A stretch of DNA of 64,000 nucleotides, from contig NZ_LZHG01000014.1 of NCBI RefSeq assembly GCF_001690355.1, positions 1-64,000 on the forward strand, in the 5' to 3' direction. The translations under genes and the position numbers were made by a program. Below are positions 30,550 through 40,793 of this stretch, in pieces. The stretch's first letter is position 1. Every line of letters begins with the position of its first letter. Origin of the DNA: Gilliamella sp. Choc4-2 (GTDB lineage: Bacteria > Pseudomonadota > Gammaproteobacteria > Enterobacterales > Orbaceae). Below the pieces are notes generated by a model. That model did no database searches and was not told the origin of the DNA. It saw only the letters and a program-made list of their open reading frames with translations.

Positions 30550-32400
30550 TTAATTATTGTTCTGCAATAAATTAATTAACCCACTATGTCTTTCTGTTTG
30601 TGTTTTTACTGATTGCATTAGTACATAGTCATTTGCATAAATTGAAACACTATTTTTAGCCCGTGTAATTGCGGTATAAAGTAGCGATCGATTAAGCAAA
30701 GGTGAATAATCCGTTGGTAAAATAATATTAACATGATTAAACTCTGAACCTTGCGATTTATATATTGTCATTGCATAAGCTGTTTCATGCTCTGGTAGCC
30801 TAAATGGTGAAAAACCTTTGATTACCCCATCAGCAAAAGGAAAATAAACTCGCATTTTTGAACTATCCTTCTCTGATGGCAACGTAATACCTATATCACC
30901 ATTATATAGCCCTAATGTGGCACTGTTTTGTAAAATCATAATTGGGCGGCCAATATACCAATTTTCTTTATTTCTCTGTTCAATCAATTTATTTTTAACC
31001 AATAATAATTCAATTTGCTTATTTAACCCTTCTAATCCAAAAATCCCTTCTCTTAAGGCGCAAAGTAAGCGATATTGGGCAAATTTATCTAATATAGCCG
31101 CAACATTATTGTTACCTTGTCGATTAATTGATTTTAAATAATGCTTATAATGTTCGATGCTATCTTGTAGCATTGTTTGATAAGCTTGTTTAGAAGATAA
31201 TGAGTAATAACGAATATCATCAAATAAATTATCCGTTAACAACGTTTTTGCCAGTGAGCTCTGACCTTCTTTTACAGCATTAGCTAATATACTAATTCCT
31301 GATGAATCATTAAATCGATAACTTTTTTGTAATAGGCATATGCTGTCGGTAATTGAAGCTACTTGTGAATGCGCAGGTATCATATAGCCCGTTAGCTGGC
31401 TTAATTCATCTGCTCGCATTTGGCTATACCCATTGGCAATAAATGAACACAGATCACCAAATACAGCCCCAGCTTCAACTGATGATAGTTGGTCTTTATC
31501 ACCTAGTAAAATTAAACGTGCTGACTTAGGTAATGCTTCGATAATTCGTGCCATCATATTTAAATCAATCATTGAAGCTTCGTCTATTACTAGCACATCG
31601 ACATGCAACGGGTTATTTTTATTATAAATAAAGGCACGATTATCTGTTCTTGCACCTAATAATCGATGTAATGTGACTGATTCTGCTTTGAGATTTAACG
31701 ATTCAAGTGATAATTTATCAATTGCTCGACTTAATGATTCAGTTAATCTTGAAGCTGCTTTACCAGTTGGTGCAGCCGTTATAATTCGGGCTGAGGAATT
31801 AGTTTGTATAAGTCCAGCTAAAATTTTGGCAACAGTAGTAGTTTTACCTGTACCAGGACCACCAGATATAATGGCGACCTTGCGTGTTAATGCAACGGCT
31901 ACTGCAACCTTTTGCCAATCAATCTGTAATTCTTGATTGTTAAAAAGCCGATCCAGAATGGCATTTAGACTAGAAGTATCATATTCATTATGATCAAGTT
32001 TAGTATGATTAAAATAATAAGCAACTAGCTTTTCGTCTAACCACATCCGTTGAAAGTAAAGTTTATTGTTAGTATAAATCAATGGAGATAAAATATTACC
32101 ATCACTTACTACTTGCTTATTTTTGGCTGCCTCTAATGTAAGCATCCAGTCTTTATCCGTTGGTGACTCCAAGCCAAGCCAAATTTCAGGCTCTGTATTT
32201 AGTGGGTTTAGACATGAGAGATCCAGACAAACATGTCCTGCTCTTACCTCCATACTCAGGGACAAAATTAAAAAACCAAAACGCTTTGCTGTTAGTTTAT
32301 CAGTTAACTGGGCTTTGTCAGTTAAAAATTTGGCTATATGTATATCTAATAAATTAATTTGACTATATTGTTTAAATTGATTGAACCACTGAGTTAACAT
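30550..32400 (-). CDS. recD: Exodeoxyribonuclease V alpha subunit
   Basis: This 616-residue 5'-3' helicase is the RecD subunit of RecBCD. Walker A is ISGGPGTGKTTT (about residues 178-189), DVLVIDEASMIDL is motif II, LLGDKDQLSSVEAGAVFGDL is motif III, and the C-terminal AMTIYKSQGSEFNHV and LYTAITRAK are motifs V-VI. Length matches RecD1. The gene stands alone here, divergent from nadR. In enterobacteria it follows recB, so recBC must lie elsewhere or be absent. Confidence 0.95.
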   Translation of the reverse strand: MLTQWFNQFKQYSQINLLDIHIAKFLTDKAQLTDKLTAKRFGFLILSLSMEVRAGHVCLDLSCLNPLNTEPEIWLGLESPTDKDWMLTLEAAKNKQVVSDGNILSPLIYTNNKLYFQRMWLDEKLVAYYFNHTKLDHNEYDTSSLNAILDRLFNNQELQIDWQKVAVAVALTRKVAIISGGPGTGKTTTVAKILAGLIQTNSSARIITAAPTGKAASRLTESLSRAIDKLSLESLNLKAESVTLHRLLGARTDNRAFIYNKNNPLHVDVLVIDEASMIDLNMMARIIEALPKSARLILLGDKDQLSSVEAGAVFGDLCSFIANGYSQMRADELSQLTGYMIPAHSQVASITDSICLLQKSYRFNDSSGISILANAVKEGQSSLAKTLLTDNLFDDIRYYSLSSKQAYQTMLQDSIEHYKHYLKSINRQGNNNVAAILDKFAQYRLLCALREGIFGLEGLNKQIELLLVKNKLIEQRNKENWYIGRPIMILQNSATLGLYNGDIGITLPSEKDSSKMRVYFPFADGVIKGFSPFRLPEHETAYAMTIYKSQGSEFNHVNIILPTDYSPLLNRSLLYTAITRAKNSVSIYANDYVLMQSVKTQTERHSGLINLLQNNN

Positions 32401-32507
32401 ATCTTTTCTTTATTTTAATATTATCTATAGCCTAATTATATACTCATAATTATCTTTTGGATAAATTAGCTTGGAGCTTATATAAATATTTTTGTTTACT
32501 ATATTGA

Positions 32508-33797
<1,290 letters not shown>

Positions 33798-33799
33798 TT

Positions 33800-34489
33800 A
33801 TGAATAAATTAAGCTATATTGCTATGTTAATTGGGCGCAACAAATTTTACCCCTATTTTTGCGTCATTTGTATCACTTTAGCCTTTTTATATACAGATCC
33901 TTTTACTTATTTAAATTTACGTTACTTTTCCTCTTATATTGGTGCTTTCTGTGGTTTATTATGTGTGATTTTGCTAGCCAAACGCAAAAATATGGGTAAT
34001 GTGTTAGGCATGTTTGCGGTCATGGCAGAATGTTATGCCAATTACTTAGGTAACAATATCGGGGCTGGTTTGCCGACTTTTTACTATTTTGGATCACATA
34101 TTATTGGTCTAATGGCTTGGAAGAAAAATCAAGATAATGATAAAAATGTTAAAGTCCGCTCATTAAGTGAAACTGCATTTTTATATGTTTTGATTTTTTT
34201 AATAGTTGCTGTATTTATCAATATTTATTTAACTCACGCTATTGGTGTAGAAAACACAATTTACCAACTCGTTACTAATTGCTTTATTTTCGGATTAGGG
34301 GTTGTTGCACAGTTACTTTTAATGATGCGTTATTCTTTTAATTGGTATTTATGGATAATATTAAATGTGCTAGTAATTGGGCTAAATATTTATACTAATA
34401 ATATTGTTATCGCTACGCAATACTTAATTTATTTATTCAATGCAATTTACGGTATTTGTGAATGGAAACAATCTGAACAAAAACAATAA
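33800..34489 (+). CDS. pnuC: Nicotinamide riboside transporter PnuC-like
   Basis: This 229-residue membrane protein has about seven hydrophobic segments. The stretch GNVLGMFAVMAECYANYLG and the following FGSHIIGLMAWKK resemble the core of PnuC. The direct link to nadR supports import of nicotinamide riboside for phosphorylation by the NadR kinase. Sequence similarity as read by eye is moderate and the context carries much of the call. Confidence 0.8.
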   Translation: MNKLSYIAMLIGRNKFYPYFCVICITLAFLYTDPFTYLNLRYFSSYIGAFCGLLCVILLAKRKNMGNVLGMFAVMAECYANYLGNNIGAGLPTFYYFGSHIIGLMAWKKNQDNDKNVKVRSLSETAFLYVLIFLIVAVFINIYLTHAIGVENTIYQLVTNCFIFGLGVVAQLLLMMRYSFNWYLWIILNVLVIGLNIYTNNIVIATQYLIYLFNAIYGICEWKQSEQKQ

Positions 34490-34587
34490 AGAATTTTAAT
34501 CATAATATTCGATTTATGATGAATACTTATTAAAATGCCATAAATAAACGCATAGAAACACTAATAATTACCATAAGTTTTTAATAC

Positions 34588-34624
34588 AACAAATAGAAAA
34601 TAAATGATTTATTTTCTATTTGTT
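34588..34624. terminator. Perfect AT-rich palindrome between convergent pnuC and pcm
   Basis: An 18-bp arm AACAAATAGAAAATAAAT is followed by one G and its exact complement. The hairpin has almost no G or C. It lies between convergent genes and may act as a bidirectional terminator despite low GC, or be a copy of a repeat. Confidence 0.55.
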
Positions 34625-34726
34625 ATATTTTTAATTATTCATACATACGTTTTAATGAAATAAATAATTTTATATTTCTATAAATGGTAAATACTCTCTA
34701 TTGTATTACTTATTTTAGCGTAACTA

Positions 34727-35353
34727 CTATGCTATATCACCTTTGACTAATGGGACAAATTTCACCTCTTCGATATTTTTTGTGATAAACTTATCCCCAT
34801 TACGTTCTATTAATTGTAAAATTTGTTTTTGCTCACCTACAGGAATGATTAAACGACCTTTATCTGCTAGCTGTTCAAGTAAATGTTTAGGGACTTCTGA
34901 TGCAGCTGCTGTCACAATAATACCATCAAAAGGAGCTCGCTCAGGCCAGCCAAGCCAACCATTACCATGCCGAGTTGAGATGTTATGAATGTCTAATTGT
35001 TTTAAGCGCCTTTTGGTATTCCATTGCAGATTTTTAATTCGTTCAACAGAACAAACGTGATTAACCAGTTTAGCTAATATTGCTGTTTGATAACCAGAAC
35101 CAGTACCGATTTCTAATACTTTAGAATGAGGCTCTAGCCTTAATAATTCTGTCATTTTTGCAACTATATAAGGCTGAGAAATAGTTTGACCACTACCAAT
35201 TGGTAAAGAGCGGTTATCATAAGCTTGATGAGAAAGCGCTTCGTCAATGAAATGCTCTCGAGGAATTAAAGCAATAGCAGCTAAGACACGTTCATCTTTA
35301 ATTCCTTGCTGATACAATAATTGAATAAGAGACTGTATTTTTAAACTTTGCAT
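34727..35353 (-). CDS. pcm: Protein-L-isoaspartate O-methyltransferase
   Basis: This 208-residue repair enzyme methylates isoaspartyl residues in damaged proteins. It has the PCMT motifs [36 protein letters not shown] (SAM binding) and [14 protein letters not shown]. Length equals E. coli Pcm. It follows truD by 5 bases, whereas in enterobacteria surE lies between them. nlpD and rpoS, the usual next genes, are absent here. Confidence 0.95.
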   Translation of the reverse strand: MQSLKIQSLIQLLYQQGIKDERVLAAIALIPREHFIDEALSHQAYDNRSLPIGSGQTISQPYIVAKMTELLRLEPHSKVLEIGTGSGYQTAILAKLVNHVCSVERIKNLQWNTKRRLKQLDIHNISTRHGNGWLGWPERAPFDGIIVTAAASEVPKHLLEQLADKGRLIIPVGEQKQILQLIERNGDKFITKNIEEVKFVPLVKGDIA

Positions 35354-35358
35354 TTACG

Positions 35359-36381
35359 TTAATTATTCCCTATTATCAATTCACGTAGCACACTTGTGGC
35401 GTAACAACCAGCAGGTAGATAAAAACAAATTTGCAGACTTTCATTGTCTAACCATTGCCAATAAAGCCCTTCTGGTCTTAATAATATTGAACGCCTTGCT
35501 GTTTCAACTTGTTCTTTTTTTAATAAATCCCAAAAGATTGACCAGTGCTGTAAACAGTTTTGCTCAAATTCGAGTGCTTGGGATATTGTTCCAAAAGGAG
35601 AATTACCAACCATTGGAGCAGTAAGATTAATTTCACCACTTAGTAAGCGTTGTTGTAAAACTGGCAATTCTTCATCTTGTGCTACAAACCAACTTCCTCG
35701 CTGAGCAAACTGTAATATATCACCACTAAGGACTGTTTGATGCAGATTGCTCCCAATTCTTTGGCTTACAATATCATTAAAAATAGCACTACGAGCAGCC
35801 GAAAGATAGAAACTTCTTTTTTTTCTATTTTTAACTGAAATCTCGCCTTTAGCCCATTTGATCGCTTGCATAATATTATTTTGCTCGTGCCCAAAGCGTT
35901 GTTCACCGAAATAGTTAGGTACACCATGTTGCTTGATTAATGCTAATTTAGATTCAAGTTCTCTTTTATTAGTTAATTTTCTCAGAGTGATAATAAAATT
36001 ATTGCCTTTCAATGCACCAATCTTTAATTTTTTATTATGACGAGTCACATTTAAGATCTGACATCCAGGCAAATCAAAATTAGAAAAATCCGGCGTTTGT
36101 TGACCTGGCATATGTAAGCTAAACCATTGCTTAGTAATAGCTTGACGATCTTTCAAACCTGCATAACTAACAAACTTTGCTGAAACACCAACATATTTGG
36201 CTAATTGTTCAGCAACAAAAACAGTATTACAATCACTTTTTTGTAGATAAACTAAAACATGTTCACCATCGCCTTTCAACTCAAAACCAAGATCTTCAGT
36301 TACCTCAAAATCCTTATTTTGTTGTTTATATTGCCCTGTTGTTACTGGTTTTCCATACAAATAATTAAGTTCTACTAACAC
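35359..36381 (-). CDS. truD: tRNA pseudouridine(13) synthase TruD
   Basis: This 340-residue enzyme makes pseudouridine 13 in tRNA-Glu. The TruD motifs FEVTEDLGFELKGDGEHV, AGLKDRQAITKQWFSL (with the catalytic aspartate in KDR) and VPNYFGEQRFG are all present. It sits in the ftsB-ispD-ispF-truD-pcm series. Confidence 0.95.
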   Translation of the reverse strand: MLVELNYLYGKPVTTGQYKQQNKDFEVTEDLGFELKGDGEHVLVYLQKSDCNTVFVAEQLAKYVGVSAKFVSYAGLKDRQAITKQWFSLHMPGQQTPDFSNFDLPGCQILNVTRHNKKLKIGALKGNNFIITLRKLTNKRELESKLALIKQHGVPNYFGEQRFGHEQNNIMQAIKWAKGEISVKNRKKRSFYLSAARSAIFNDIVSQRIGSNLHQTVLSGDILQFAQRGSWFVAQDEELPVLQQRLLSGEINLTAPMVGNSPFGTISQALEFEQNCLQHWSIFWDLLKKEQVETARRSILLRPEGLYWQWLDNESLQICFYLPAGCYATSVLRELIIGNN

Positions 36382-36411
36382 TTATTTGGCTCACTATTTA
36401 AATTATTCTAT

Positions 36412-36888
36412 TTAACGTTTTTTAGTCAACAATACCACAGCCTCACAAGCAATACCTTCCTTACGTCCAGTAAAACCTAGTTGTTCTGTCGTTGTCGCTT
36501 TAATACTAATTTGGTCAAAATTAGCATTAAGATCTTCTGCAATATTAACTCGCATCTGATCGATATGAGGACGCATTTTGGGTTCTTGAGCAATTATAGT
36601 TGTATCCAAGTTACACAGTTCGTAGCCTTTAGCCCGAATAATTTGATATACCTCTTTGAGTAACATTCGACTATCAATATTTTTATATTTAGGATCAGTA
36701 TCAGGAAAAAGCTTACCAATATCACCTAATGCTAATGCCCCAATTAAAGCATCGGTGATTGCATGTAATATAACATCACCATCAGAATGTGCAACTAAAC
36801 CATATGGGTAAGATACTTTTACCCCAGCTAAGGTAATTGGACCTTCCCCACCAAATTTATGTACATCAAACCCATGACCTATTCTCAT
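36412..36888 (-). CDS. ispF: 2-C-methyl-D-erythritol 2,4-cyclodiphosphate synthase
   Basis: This 158-residue enzyme of the non-mevalonate isoprenoid pathway forms the cyclic diphosphate intermediate. The zinc ligands lie in [12 protein letters not shown] and in the [18 protein letters not shown] stretch. [19 protein letters not shown] is the conserved C-terminal region. It starts 6 bases after ispD, the preceding pathway enzyme gene. Confidence 0.97.
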   Translation of the reverse strand: MRIGHGFDVHKFGGEGPITLAGVKVSYPYGLVAHSDGDVILHAITDALIGALALGDIGKLFPDTDPKYKNIDSRMLLKEVYQIIRAKGYELCNLDTTIIAQEPKMRPHIDQMRVNIAEDLNANFDQISIKATTTEQLGFTGRKEGIACEAVVLLTKKR

Positions 36889-36894
36889 GCTTTT

Positions 36895-37599
36895 CTACCT
36901 TTTTGAAATCTGATTTTTTATATAAAAAGTCGCTAATGCAATATCTTCTGAACGTGTAATTTTGATATTATCGCGTCGACATTCAACTAATAAAGGATGC
37001 CCCCCGCAATATTCAATTGCCGAAGCTTCATCAGTAATTGCGGCATTATCATTTAACGCCTTTTGCAAACAAAACTTTAATTCGTCTACTTTAAACAATT
37101 GTGGGGTCGCAGCCCCCCATAAATGAGTACGATCTTCCGAATGCTCAATGATGCTATCATTATCTTGATAAGATCGTTTCACCGTATCACTAATTCGCAT
37201 CGCTAAAATACCACCTCGTTTTGCATTCATCACTGCTTCAATCAAACGATTAATATCATGGTGATCGATACAAGGTCTAGCTGCATCATGAACTAAAGCC
37301 CATTGTTGACTATGCAACAGCTTTAAGCCAGCTAAAACAGAAGCTGCTCTAGTTTGACCGCCTAAAGTTACACTAATTTTATCATTTGTCGCAATAGGGA
37401 GTTTATTAAATAAATTATCATTAGAATTAATTACAACGATCACTCTATCTATTTTAGGGTGTGTTAATAATTTATCCACTGTATGTTCTAAAATCGTCAT
37501 CGAACCAATTTTCAAATATTGTTTAGGTATTTGGCTATTCATTCGGCTACCAATTCCCGCGGCAGGGACAATTGCAATAATATTAGAAGGGTTGTTCAC
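36895..37599 (-). CDS. ispD: 2-C-methyl-D-erythritol 4-phosphate cytidylyltransferase
   Basis: This 234-residue enzyme links CTP to methylerythritol phosphate. The nucleotide-binding loop IVPAAGIGSRMNSQIPKQYL and the WALVHDAARPC motif are typical, as is ITDEASAIEYCG near the C-terminus. It lies between ftsB and ispF in a tight leftward operon. Confidence 0.97.
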   Translation of the reverse strand: MNNPSNIIAIVPAAGIGSRMNSQIPKQYLKIGSMTILEHTVDKLLTHPKIDRVIVVINSNDNLFNKLPIATNDKISVTLGGQTRAASVLAGLKLLHSQQWALVHDAARPCIDHHDINRLIEAVMNAKRGGILAMRISDTVKRSYQDNDSIIEHSEDRTHLWGAATPQLFKVDELKFCLQKALNDNAAITDEASAIEYCGGHPLLVECRRDNIKITRSEDIALATFYIKNQISKR

Positions 37600-37607
37600 A
37601 AATTGCC

Positions 37608-37904
37608 TTATTGTTGATGAGTGTTAGAGTCAATAATAATTCGATAAAAATATTCGTCTGGTTTAATCATACCTAAATGGCTACGGGCACGTTCTTCCAC
37701 TGCTTCTAAGCCACGCTGCAAATCGTTAATTTCGGCAAACATCTGTTCATTACGTATTTTTAGCTTATCATTATACTGACGCATATTTGATAGCATTTGC
37801 AAATTAGCTTTATAATCATAAACATTATTCTTTCCATACCACAAAGAATATTGAAGGTAACCTAACAAGATCAGTAAGATTAAAGGTAATTTCCATCGCA
37901 TCAT
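37608..37904 (-). CDS. ftsB: Cell division protein FtsB
   Basis: This small bitopic divisome protein joins FtsL and FtsQ. Residues 3-20 form the single membrane segment (LPLILLILLGYLQYSLWYGKN shortened here), followed by a periplasmic coiled coil with EINDLQRGLEAVEERARSHLG. Two adjacent ATGs open the gene. The second (37901) matches the E. coli start slightly better. Confidence 0.94.
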   Translation of the reverse strand: MMRWKLPLILLILLGYLQYSLWYGKNNVYDYKANLQMLSNMRQYNDKLKIRNEQMFAEINDLQRGLEAVEERARSHLGMIKPDEYFYRIIIDSNTHQQ

Positions 37905-37925
37905 GAATTCATTATTTCCCTTTAT

Positions 37926-38243
37926 CTATATGCATTTTACAGGTTTGGGTAAGCCAGCTAGTTTAGTCGCTTGCTTTGCTGGTCCGCCAGGAAATAATTT
38001 ATATAAATAACGGCTGTTAGCCTTTTCTAAACCAAGTTTTTTTTCCATTGCTTTGACTAAAGTACGCATAGCAGGCGAAGTTTTATATTCTAAATAAAAA
38101 TCGCGAACAAATAAAATAACTTCCCAATGTGCATCAGTTAAACTTATTGATTCTTTTAACGCCAGTTCCGGAACTAAATCAATGGACCAGTCCTGCCAGT
38201 TCTTCAAGTAACCATTATTATCAGTTTTTATTTGCTCTAACAT
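37926..38243 (-). CDS. tusE: Sulfurtransferase TusE (DsrC family)
   Basis: This 105-residue protein accepts sulfur from TusBCD and passes it to MnmA for tRNA 2-thiouridine synthesis. The DsrC features are [42 protein letters not shown], and the penultimate catalytic cysteine in PVKCI at the C-terminus. It lies upstream of ftsB on the same strand. Confidence 0.94.
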   Translation of the reverse strand: MLEQIKTDNNGYLKNWQDWSIDLVPELALKESISLTDAHWEVILFVRDFYLEYKTSPAMRTLVKAMEKKLGLEKANSRYLYKLFPGGPAKQATKLAGLPKPVKCI

Positions 38244-38437
38244 TTCTCTAATGTATGCTATTTTATTTGCGTGATATTATACTCAATTAAATTGATTCCA
38301 ACACTAATTTTGATGACAAAACTATCGCTGAAACGCTAAAAACACTCAAAATAGATGAAAATTAAAGCAAGTAATCTTTTTTTTAGAAAAAGCTATTTAC
38401 AAATAAACTCGTATCCTTTAATATTCACAGCCATTGC

Positions 38438-38525
38438 GGAAGTGTGGCTGAGCGGTTGAAAGCACCGGTCTTGAAAACCGGCGAGGGGCGACCCTCCCAG
38501 AGTTCGAATCTCTGCGCTTCCGCCA
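38438..38525 (+). tRNA. serT: tRNA-Ser(UGA)
   Basis: The 88-base sequence starts GGAAGTGTGGCTGAGCGG and ends CGCTTCCGCCA with encoded CCA. The acceptor stem GGAAGTG/CGCTTCC, the anticodon stem CCGGT/ACCGG around CTTGAAA (anticodon TGA), a long variable arm (GAGGGGCGACCCTC) and the T arm CAGAGTTCGAATCTCTG are all visible. The sequence is nearly identical to E. coli tRNA-Ser(UGA). Its 3' end borders the decayed island. Confidence 0.97.
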
Positions 38526-38540
38526 CTTATTTTTGTGGCA

Positions 38541-38690
38541 GATTCCACAGTTGTCCAAAGAAATCCATTTTAACCTTTACTATCAGAGGTTTGAGTGGAT
38601 TTTTTTGTTTTTGTTTTTGTTTTTATTTTTCTATTAATTCCATACTCGTCCAGACTAATCCATACCAATCCACTTTCAAAAGGTAGAAAG
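38541..38690 (+). repeat. Left TCCA arm-type repeat array of the island
   Basis: Right after the tRNA come two groups of roughly 10-base-spaced TCCA words: ATTCCACAG-TTGTCCAAAG-AAATCCATTTT (38541-38572) and AATTCCATAC-TCGTCCAGAC-TAATCCATACC-AATCCAC (38636-38672). They are followed by TTTCAAAAGGTAGA. The second group is nearly repeated at 44697-44750. Such arrays resemble integrase arm-binding sites that precede P4-type int genes, but no int follows here. A (TTTTTG)n tract lies between the groups at 38602-38624. Confidence 0.55.
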
Positions 38691-38875
38691 AAAAATACTC
38701 AAACCATTTTGTATTTATTATTAAATTCGATTATCCCTCTTTGCATAATTCAACCCATTAAAAATATGTTGGGGAATTATTCATGGCAATATTGGATTTA
38801 AACGGTCTTTTGATATCTTAATTTAGCAGTATCTCCAGTGTGGCATAAGCCACATTAACCTTTAGGAGATACACT

Positions 38876-39501
38876 ATGTATATATTAAGTTTATTTGATG
38901 GAATTAGTTGTGGACGAGTTGCACTCGATAGAGCCAAAATTCCTGTCACTTGTTATTATGCGTCAGAAATTGATAAATTTGCGATTCAAGTTAGTCAAAA
39001 AAATTATCCTGATATCATTCGATTGGGGGATGTAACCAATTGGCGAACATGGGATATTGATTGGACTAAAATTGATTTGGTGCTTGCAGGCTCCCGTGCC
39101 AAGCCTTTTCATTTGCCGGCAAACGGCTTGGTTTTGATGATCCACGCGGGCAACTTTTTTTCACCTTTGTGGATATTTTGAATCATATCAAGTCACTCAA
39201 TCCGCATGTGAAATTTTTACTTGAAAATGTTCGCATGAAAAAGGAGCATCAAGCAGTCATTACCGAGTATATGAAAGTTGAACCACAGATGATTGAAAGT
39301 AATTTAGTCTGTGCGCAGAATCGTAAACGACTGTACTGGTTTAACTGGCAAGCACCACAATCCAAAGATAAAGGTATTCTATTGGCTGATATCCTGTTAT
39401 CTGTTTTCTCAGAAGCGTATTTATGCTCCTCTGGCTGGCATCATTGGTGGGAAAAAAACAATTTCAGCTACAAAAGAAATACTCACAAATTGGTAATCTA
39501 G
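38876..39501 (+). pseudogene. Phage-type DNA cytosine-C5 methyltransferase, frameshifted
   Basis: The first part (38876 on) reads MYILSLFDGISCGRVALDRA with the SAM motif, then TKIDLVLAGS. The true next residues are PCQAFSFAGKRLGFDDPRG, but these are encoded in another frame. A C is missing from a CCCC run at about 39093-39095, exactly at the catalytic Pro-Cys. The second part continues in frame as FLLENVRMKKEHQAVI and QNRKRLYWFNWQAP, then degenerates after about 39395 into unrelated sequence. The C-terminal recognition region is lost, so the gene is inactive. AGGAG precedes the ATG. Confidence 0.85.
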
Positions 39502-39671
39502 CCAACAAAGCCATCACGCTCACCAGCCGAATGTATGCCAATTGGCAAGGCAATTTCATCGAAGTCTCACAATATTTCATTTCACCGCAGCAAACCGATG
39601 TAACTATCCCCTAAAATAGTACAGCAAAAAAGTAGAAAATTCTCTATGATAAAAGAAAAGGGGATTTAATG

Positions 39672-39929
39672 ATGAAAAAAATGACTGAACATCAAATCGT
39701 CGCTATTTTAAAAGAAGCTGAAGCGGGTATTCCGGTTAAAGAACTCTGTCGTAAATATGGCATGGGTAATTCAACTTTCTATAAATGGCGGGAAAAATAC
39801 GGCGGAATGGAAACTTCGGATATCAAACGCTTAAAGGAGCTGGAGGCTGAAAACCGTAAGCTTAAGCAGATGTTTGCCGAACTGAGCTTAAAATCCCAGC
39901 TTCAGGAAGAAATCATAAAAAAGCTTTAG
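39672..39929 (+). CDS. IS3-family transposase OrfA
   Basis: This 85-residue protein is the helix-turn-helix DNA-binding part of an IS3 transposase. EHQIVAILKEAEAGIPVKEL and CRKYGMGNSTFYKWREKYGG are typical, followed by a leucine-zipper-like KELEAENRKLKQMFAELSLK. An A6G slippery run near 39915-39921, just before its stop, is the usual site of the -1 frameshift producing the OrfAB transposase. Confidence 0.92.
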   Translation: MKKMTEHQIVAILKEAEAGIPVKELCRKYGMGNSTFYKWREKYGGMETSDIKRLKELEAENRKLKQMFAELSLKSQLQEEIIKKL

Positions 39930-40753
39930 TGCCCACAAAGGCACGTAAAACGTGGGCACAGCAACTACAACAAAATCATTCAGTTACTATTACTATGAGT
40001 TGTGCCATTGTTGGCTTAAGCCGTTGTGCTTACTATTATCAACCTAAGTTACCGGATGATTCGGTGATTGTTTCGGTGTTGAATGCTATCACTGACCGGC
40101 ATTTGCGCTGGGGCTTTCCTAAATGCTTTAATCGTATCAGAAAGCTCGGCTATAAATGGAATCATAAACGGGTGTATCGGGTGTATTGTGAGTTGAAACT
40201 TAATCTCAGGGTAAAGCGTAAAAAACGTATCCCCCCACGAACTCCAGAAAAGCTATTGGCTCCTAATAAACAAGGTGAATGTTGGTCAATGGATTTTATG
40301 AGTGACAGTAGCCGTAATCAACGTCGCTTTAGGACATTCAATGTCATTGATGACTTTAATCGTGAGGCGTTAGGAATTGATATTGCAGTAAGCTTACTAG
40401 CAAGAAGGATTACCCGTTACTTAGATAAACTGGCCGAATATCATGGGTATCCATTAAAAATACGAGTCGATAATGGACCAGAATTCACCGGAAACACGTT
40501 TACTAATTGGGCAAAAACACATGGTATAACTATAGATTACATCAAACCCGGTAGCCCTTATCAAAATGGTTACATTGAACGATTTAATCGGACTTATCGA
40601 ACTGAAGTGTTAGATTTATATCTTTTTAACAACCTAGCGCAAGCAAGGAGAATAACCGAAGAATGGTTAACGATTTATAACACCGAAAGGCCTCATGAAG
40701 CACTAAATAATATGACGCCGATCGAGTATAAAACATTAAAACAGGCAGCTTAA
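39929..40753 (+). CDS. IS3-family transposase OrfB (DDE integrase core)
   Basis: This 274-residue catalytic part carries the DDE triad: Asp in WSMDFMSDS, Asp in RVDNGPEF and Glu in YIERFNRTYR. RRFRTFNVIDDFNREALGI is typical of the IS407-like group. The GTG at 39929 overlaps the OrfA stop, but translation normally occurs by frameshifting from OrfA. Both frames are intact, so the element may still be active. Confidence 0.93.
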   Translation: MPTKARKTWAQQLQQNHSVTITMSCAIVGLSRCAYYYQPKLPDDSVIVSVLNAITDRHLRWGFPKCFNRIRKLGYKWNHKRVYRVYCELKLNLRVKRKKRIPPRTPEKLLAPNKQGECWSMDFMSDSSRNQRRFRTFNVIDDFNREALGIDIAVSLLARRITRYLDKLAEYHGYPLKIRVDNGPEFTGNTFTNWAKTHGITIDYIKPGSPYQNGYIERFNRTYRTEVLDLYLFNNLAQARRITEEWLTIYNTERPHEALNNMTPIEYKTLKQAA

Positions 40754-40793
40754 TTTTCTACGTGAGTTGTGTATTAAGTTTGGGGTATTTACA

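Larger units (their letters stand above)
39599..40793 (+). mobile_element. IS3-family insertion sequence (IS407-like group)
   Basis: Terminal inverted repeats are visible. The left end reads TGTAACTATCCCCTAAA and the right end, inverted, reads TGTAAATACCCCAAAC. Both sides continue to a common GTAGAAAATT. The element is about 1195 bp with orfA and orfB. The four bases outside each end (ACCGA side and AGTT side) do not match, so no target duplication is seen, suggesting later rearrangement. It separates the methyltransferase remnant from the truncated N-hydroxylase. Confidence 0.85.

Noticed and set aside
38602-38624. (TTTTTG)n tract as a phase-variable repeat
   Set aside because: It lies in non-coding DNA between arm-like repeats with no gene or promoter that it could switch.
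39311-39598. Overlapping open frames after the methyltransferase remnant, including one reading RIYAPLAGIIGGKKTISATK
   Set aside because: They overlap each other in three frames, lack starts with ribosome sites, and match nothing I can name. They are probably scrambled phage DNA.
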